From: Methanobacteriota archaeon
Lineage (GTDB): Archaea; Halobacteriota; Methanosarcinia; Methanosarcinales; Methanosarcinaceae
Direction of reading: 5' to 3'
NCBI GenBank assembly: GCA_030837265.1
Contig: JAUPKV010000684.1
Span: 1 to 8,943 of the forward strand
DNA length: 8,943 bases
Made by a program: the position numbers and the translations under genes. Below, piece by piece: positions 6,751 through 8,943 of the stretch (the first letter of the stretch is position 1; each line of letters starts with the position of its first letter). Below the pieces are notes generated by a model that saw only the letters and a list, made by a program, of their open reading frames with translations, was not told where the DNA came from and ran no database searches.

Positions 6751-7043
6751 GCTGAGATCACTTTCGACTCTTTTTTTATTTCTTCAATAAGGTACGGGCT
6801 TATAGAACCCTCGGTCAGTAAATCGACTTTTACTCCAAGAAACTCCGATAACTCCCTCTCGATTCTGACCATAGCAAGCAGACCTTTCGTTTCGGGAAAC
6901 TCTACAAGAACGTCGATATCACTTTCAGGTCTTTCTTCTCCTCTTGCATAAGAGCCAAAAATAGCTACCTTTGTTGCGCCTTCCTTCTTGAGGAACGAAG
7001 AGATTTTTTCGAATAACTCTCTATTCTGGGAAGCACTCTCCAT
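6747..7043 (-). CDS. mntA: MntA-like nucleotidyltransferase antitoxin
   Basis: A minimal nucleotidyltransferase (MNT) antitoxin; family members neutralise HepT by adding AMP to it. From the chosen start it is 98 residues, MESASQNRELFEKISSFLKK and onward. The catalytic GSX10DXD motif is complete at 30-44 (GSYARG, then SDID with Asp42 and Asp44), and VDLLT supplies the likely third carboxylate, Asp74. The frame is open upstream to 7133 (128 aa), but the added residues (IVIQHLSQLALFLRICLNCNKR) do not look like the family, so ATG 7043 is preferred; its ribosome-binding site is weak (CTGAT). Its stop overlaps the HepT start by 4 bases. The antitoxin is intact although the toxin is frameshifted. 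Confidence 0.85.
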   Translation of the reverse strand: MESASQNRELFEKISSFLKKEGATKVAIFGSYARGEERPESDIDVLVEFPETKGLLAMVRIERELSEFLGVKVDLLTEGSISPYLIEEIKKESKVISA

Positions 7044-7308
7044 ATCAGCATAATTTCTTTTGTTACAATTTAAACATATCCTGAGAAAGAGAGCCAATTG
7101 AGATAAATGTTGTATCACAATTATTTCTCCCATTCAATGATTTAGGCCTATTGTGCTGAATTAGAGAAATGTGCAAGTTTTACGACAAAACCTTTACATC
7201 AATTAAAAATGGCTAAAAACTTTAAAAAGTTAAATTATTTTGGAATAAAATATGGACCTAAAAAACTATTAAATACAAATCATATAACAGATATTCAAGG
7301 TATGAACT
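7044..7308. promoter_or_regulatory. Divergent promoter region between mntA and the DUF6398-like gene
   Basis: 265 bp, AT-rich. Toward the plus-strand gene, ATTAAATAC near 7268-7276 is a TATA-like box about 35-40 bases before ATG 7309, and AAGGT at 7297-7301 can serve for ribosome binding. Toward mntA, the minus strand has TTTAAAT near 7066-7072, which would give a very short leader. I see no long inverted repeat that would mark an operator. Confidence 0.35.
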
Positions 7309-7857
7309 ATGAGTGATCGCGAACTTATAATGCAGAAGAAAGAAGCTCTCATTAAGATAACAGATGATTTTGCGGATCGCTATCTTGATGAAGAGTATAA
7401 AATGCTGTGCCGGAAGCTTATCGACAAAATGAGCCGGAAAAGGAAGGTACCATTTCTTTCAGGAAGACTGGAGATTTGGGCGGCTGCAGTAGTTTATTCT
7501 CTCGGGCAGATTAATTTCCTTTTTGACAAAAATTTTGAGCCCTACATAAGCGCTACTGATCTCTGCAATTATTTCAAGACTAGCCAGAGCACAACTTCAC
7601 AGAAAGCAAAGTTAATCCGTGATATGTTCAAAATGAGATACTTCGATGAGGAATTCTCAACAGAAAAAATGCTCAAGGAAAATCCCCTGAATGAATTCGT
7701 AATGATCGATGGACTTATTGTTCCGATTTCTACTGTTATTAAAGTATTGGAAGAAAAGGAAACTCAATTAAAAAAGGAATCAGAATCGGAAAATGAGGAT
7801 TCTGTTGTGAAGAATAAGGATAATAAAGTAAATCGAAGTTTGGAAGACTTTAACTAA
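7309..7857 (+). CDS. DUF6398-like protein with cyclin/TFIIB-like fold signature
   Basis: A 182-residue soluble protein that I match to the DUF6398 type by eye. The middle reads GRLEIWAAAVVYSLGQINFLFD (52-73), then an Asp-Leu-containing helix, then TSQSTTSQKAKLIRDMFKM (91-109). The run of AAAVVYSLG, a helix, then a Ser/Thr-rich turn with QKAKLIRD resembles a cyclin-like repeat as in TFIIB, which suggests nucleic-acid or transcription-complex binding; this is inferred. The C-terminus (about 149-182) is a charged, low-complexity tail of Glu, Lys, Ser and Asn, probably disordered. ATG 7309 has AAGGT upstream and a TATA-like box at suitable distance. It diverges from the mntA/hepT pair. Its function is unknown. 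Confidence 0.6.
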   Translation: MSDRELIMQKKEALIKITDDFADRYLDEEYKMLCRKLIDKMSRKRKVPFLSGRLEIWAAAVVYSLGQINFLFDKNFEPYISATDLCNYFKTSQSTTSQKAKLIRDMFKMRYFDEEFSTEKMLKENPLNEFVMIDGLIVPISTVIKVLEEKETQLKKESESENEDSVVKNKDNKVNRSLEDFN

Positions 7858-8534
7858 ACTCCCAATTGATTAAGGGTTCTAAAACTGCCATAGTCCGCTT
7901 TTCATGAAGGGATTTTATACTTTCAATTTGGTAACATTCATTTAAATCGAGATCTGTAAGCACCGAGAAAAGTGTCTATGCATTCTTATAGTTTTTTGCA
8001 TTTGATTGCCGGGGGTTATCGAAGGAAAAAAGCATATTCATATTTATTTTGTAATGATCGAGAAAACAAACACATAGTCAATTGTGTGAAATTTTGCCCG
8101 GAAAGGGCAATTCTCATTATAAAAATCAAACGATAAAACAGGAAATATTTCTTTAATATTACATTTCTTAACAAAAGTACGTTTGTTTAACATACTTGAA
8201 GCAATCTGTAATTTTTCCGTTATTTGTAATTTCACAGAACTTTTGACCAGTGTAAGAGTCAAGTATAGCTTTCAATATGTAATCTATTGAATTTTATAAA
8301 TTTATGAAATATTTTATATACAATCTATTCTTTTAAAAAATCGATAAAATATCACATAAATACTATTAATGTACGGTTTTACAACAATAAAAGATTATAT
8401 TTTATAATAAATTAGATGTAAAAATAATTATTGTTTTTTGTTCACAATTTATTAATATAAATTATCAAGAAATTAAAATATTTTATATAGATTTGAAAAA
8501 TATTCTTCATCAATTGATAGTGGAAGTAATTGAG
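7858..8534. other. 677-bp AT-rich spacer with possible decayed coding fragments
   Basis: No intact gene. Three minus-strand pieces look protein-like. The frame at 7975-7850 reads TLFSVLTDLDLNECYQIESI and ends in a stop inside the DUF6398-like gene. At about 8286-8166, another reads SIDYILKAILDSYTGQKFCE and onward. It seems to run on, after a frame change near 8165, into a third ending at 8044 that contains KKCNIKEIFPVLSFDFYNEN. I recognise none of them. A perfect hairpin (TTGCCC 8094-8099, GGGCAA 8105-8110) lies inside. From 8290 to 8490 the DNA is almost pure A/T and leads into the ATPase promoter. Confidence 0.4.
8482..8489 (+). promoter_or_regulatory. TATA box of the OLD-like ATPase gene
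   Basis: TTTATATA is a full match to the archaeal TATA consensus. It lies 46 bases before ATG 8535, giving a leader of roughly 20-25 bases. It also argues against the TTG start at 8493, which would lie upstream of the expected transcript start. Confidence 0.5.
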
Positions 8535-8897
8535 ATGAAGATTAAACAGATTGAAATAGATGGTTTTAGATGTTTATGTAATTTCAAAATAACATTTGAA
8601 GACAACATTACTGTTATAGTTGGAGAAAATGACAGTGGTAAAAGTTCCATCATTAGCTGTTTAAACCTTTTCACAGAAGATTATCCTCTAGAAATTGATG
8701 ATTTTAATTATGAAAAAGATGTAATAAAAATAAAATTAATTACTGAAAGCTTTGAATATATAAAAGAATACAAAAGAGAGACTTATCTTAACCCCAATTT
8801 TACAATAAAACCAAGTAGTAGTTATATGCAGGAAAAAAAAGAATTTATGGCTTCTTTAACAAGTAATTTAACCAAAGATCAAGAATTGAAAATATAA
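8535..8897 (+). CDS. OLD/RecF-like AAA ATPase, N-terminal part at contig end
   Basis: N-terminal portion of an ATP-binding protein of the OLD/RecF/SMC-like type. MKIKQIEIDGFRCLCNFKIT (1-20) is the usual opening strand pair, followed by ITVIVGENDSGKSS with the Walker A motif at 30-38 (GENDSGKSS). Full-length OLD-type proteins have several hundred residues with Walker B and often a Toprim domain; none of that is present in the 120 residues before TAA 8895-8897. The adapter-like sequence begins 11 bases later, so the stop may be a base error at a low-quality contig end, and the gene is probably truncated by assembly. The frame also opens at TTG 8493, but ATG 8535 fits better with the TATA box at 8482-8489 and GGAAG at 8522-8526. 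Codon use is much more A/T-rich than in the left half, consistent with an accessory, transferred gene such as a defence ATPase. Confidence 0.72.
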   Translation: MKIKQIEIDGFRCLCNFKITFEDNITVIVGENDSGKSSIISCLNLFTEDYPLEIDDFNYEKDVIKIKLITESFEYIKEYKRETYLNPNFTIKPSSSYMQEKKEFMASLTSNLTKDQELKI

Positions 8898-8908
8898 AAT
8901 TTGTCTAT

Positions 8909-8943
8909 GATCGGAAGAGGGTCGTGTTGGGAATGAGTGTTGG
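8909..8943 (+). other. Illumina TruSeq adapter-like sequence at the contig end
   Basis: GATCGGAAGAG at 8909-8919 is identical to the start of the TruSeq read-through adapter. The rest keeps the adapter's order with isolated substitutions: GTCGTGT, GGGAA and GAGTGT blocks all in register. By eye, 30 of 35 positions match, without gaps. The composition also jumps from A/T-rich to G-rich exactly here. This is technical sequence, so nothing biological should be read into it. Confidence 0.88.

Noticed and set aside
8094..8110. Intrinsic terminator
   Set aside because: A perfect 6-bp hairpin with a 5-base loop, but no T-tract follows on either strand and no gene ends right before it.
8044..8262. 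72-codon minus-strand frame as an intact gene
   Set aside because: The protein-like part seems to begin in a different frame upstream and to join only after a frame change. As a whole it matches nothing I know, so it is described as a possible decayed fragment.

Overview
The window looks like a Methanosarcina-type methanogenic archaeon (Euryarchaeota). Coding regions of moderate GC are separated by very AT-rich spacers. Archaeal TATA-like boxes lie upstream of several genes, and ribosome-binding sites resemble GGAGGTGAT. The gene content includes an AksA/NifV-type homocitrate synthase without a LeuA regulatory domain and a protein with the archaeosine-synthase (ArcS) signature. The last ~35 bases match the Illumina TruSeq read-through adapter, so the right edge is the end of a draft contig and not natural DNA.

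Left part (1-3506). On the minus strand, a lipoprotein substrate-binding protein of the peptide/nickel ABC family (245-1897) is followed by the start of its permease gene (1-188, cut by the window edge). A DUF4198 protein (about 2316-3017) diverges from this operon. DUF4198 proteins are known companions of nickel/cobalt importers, so the pair may form a metal-uptake module. The region between them holds an 11-bp perfect inverted repeat and a second small palindrome that look like operators. Behind DUF4198 lies the C-terminal half of a SAM-dependent methyltransferase (3066-3506) that has lost its SAM-binding half.

Middle (3507-6400). A homocitrate synthase-family gene on the minus strand (3568-4785) is separated by a 678-bp spacer from a plus-strand single-domain DUF5591 protein (5464-6204) carrying the complete ArcS signature. 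The spacer contains a broken DUF2795-like small ORF, disrupted by a 20-bp tandem duplication. Three tandem 16-bp repeats sit across the stop codon of the DUF5591 gene.

Right part (6401-8943). A MntA/HepT toxin-antitoxin pair on the minus strand has an intact nucleotidyltransferase antitoxin, but the HepT toxin is frameshifted before its catalytic RX4HXY motif. A DUF6398-like protein with a cyclin/TFIIB-like look diverges from it. After 677 bp of AT-rich DNA with possible decayed coding fragments comes the N-terminal part of an OLD/RecF-like ATPase, which runs into the contig end. The right third has the features of an accessory, decaying region: a broken toxin gene, AT-rich DNA and a defence-type ATPase.

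I found no rRNA, tRNA, CRISPR array or intact insertion sequence. I do not see a clearly new multi-gene system. The strongest leads are the stand-alone ArcS-signature domain, the divergent SBP/DUF4198 module with its operator-like repeats, and the antitoxin kept beside a broken toxin.
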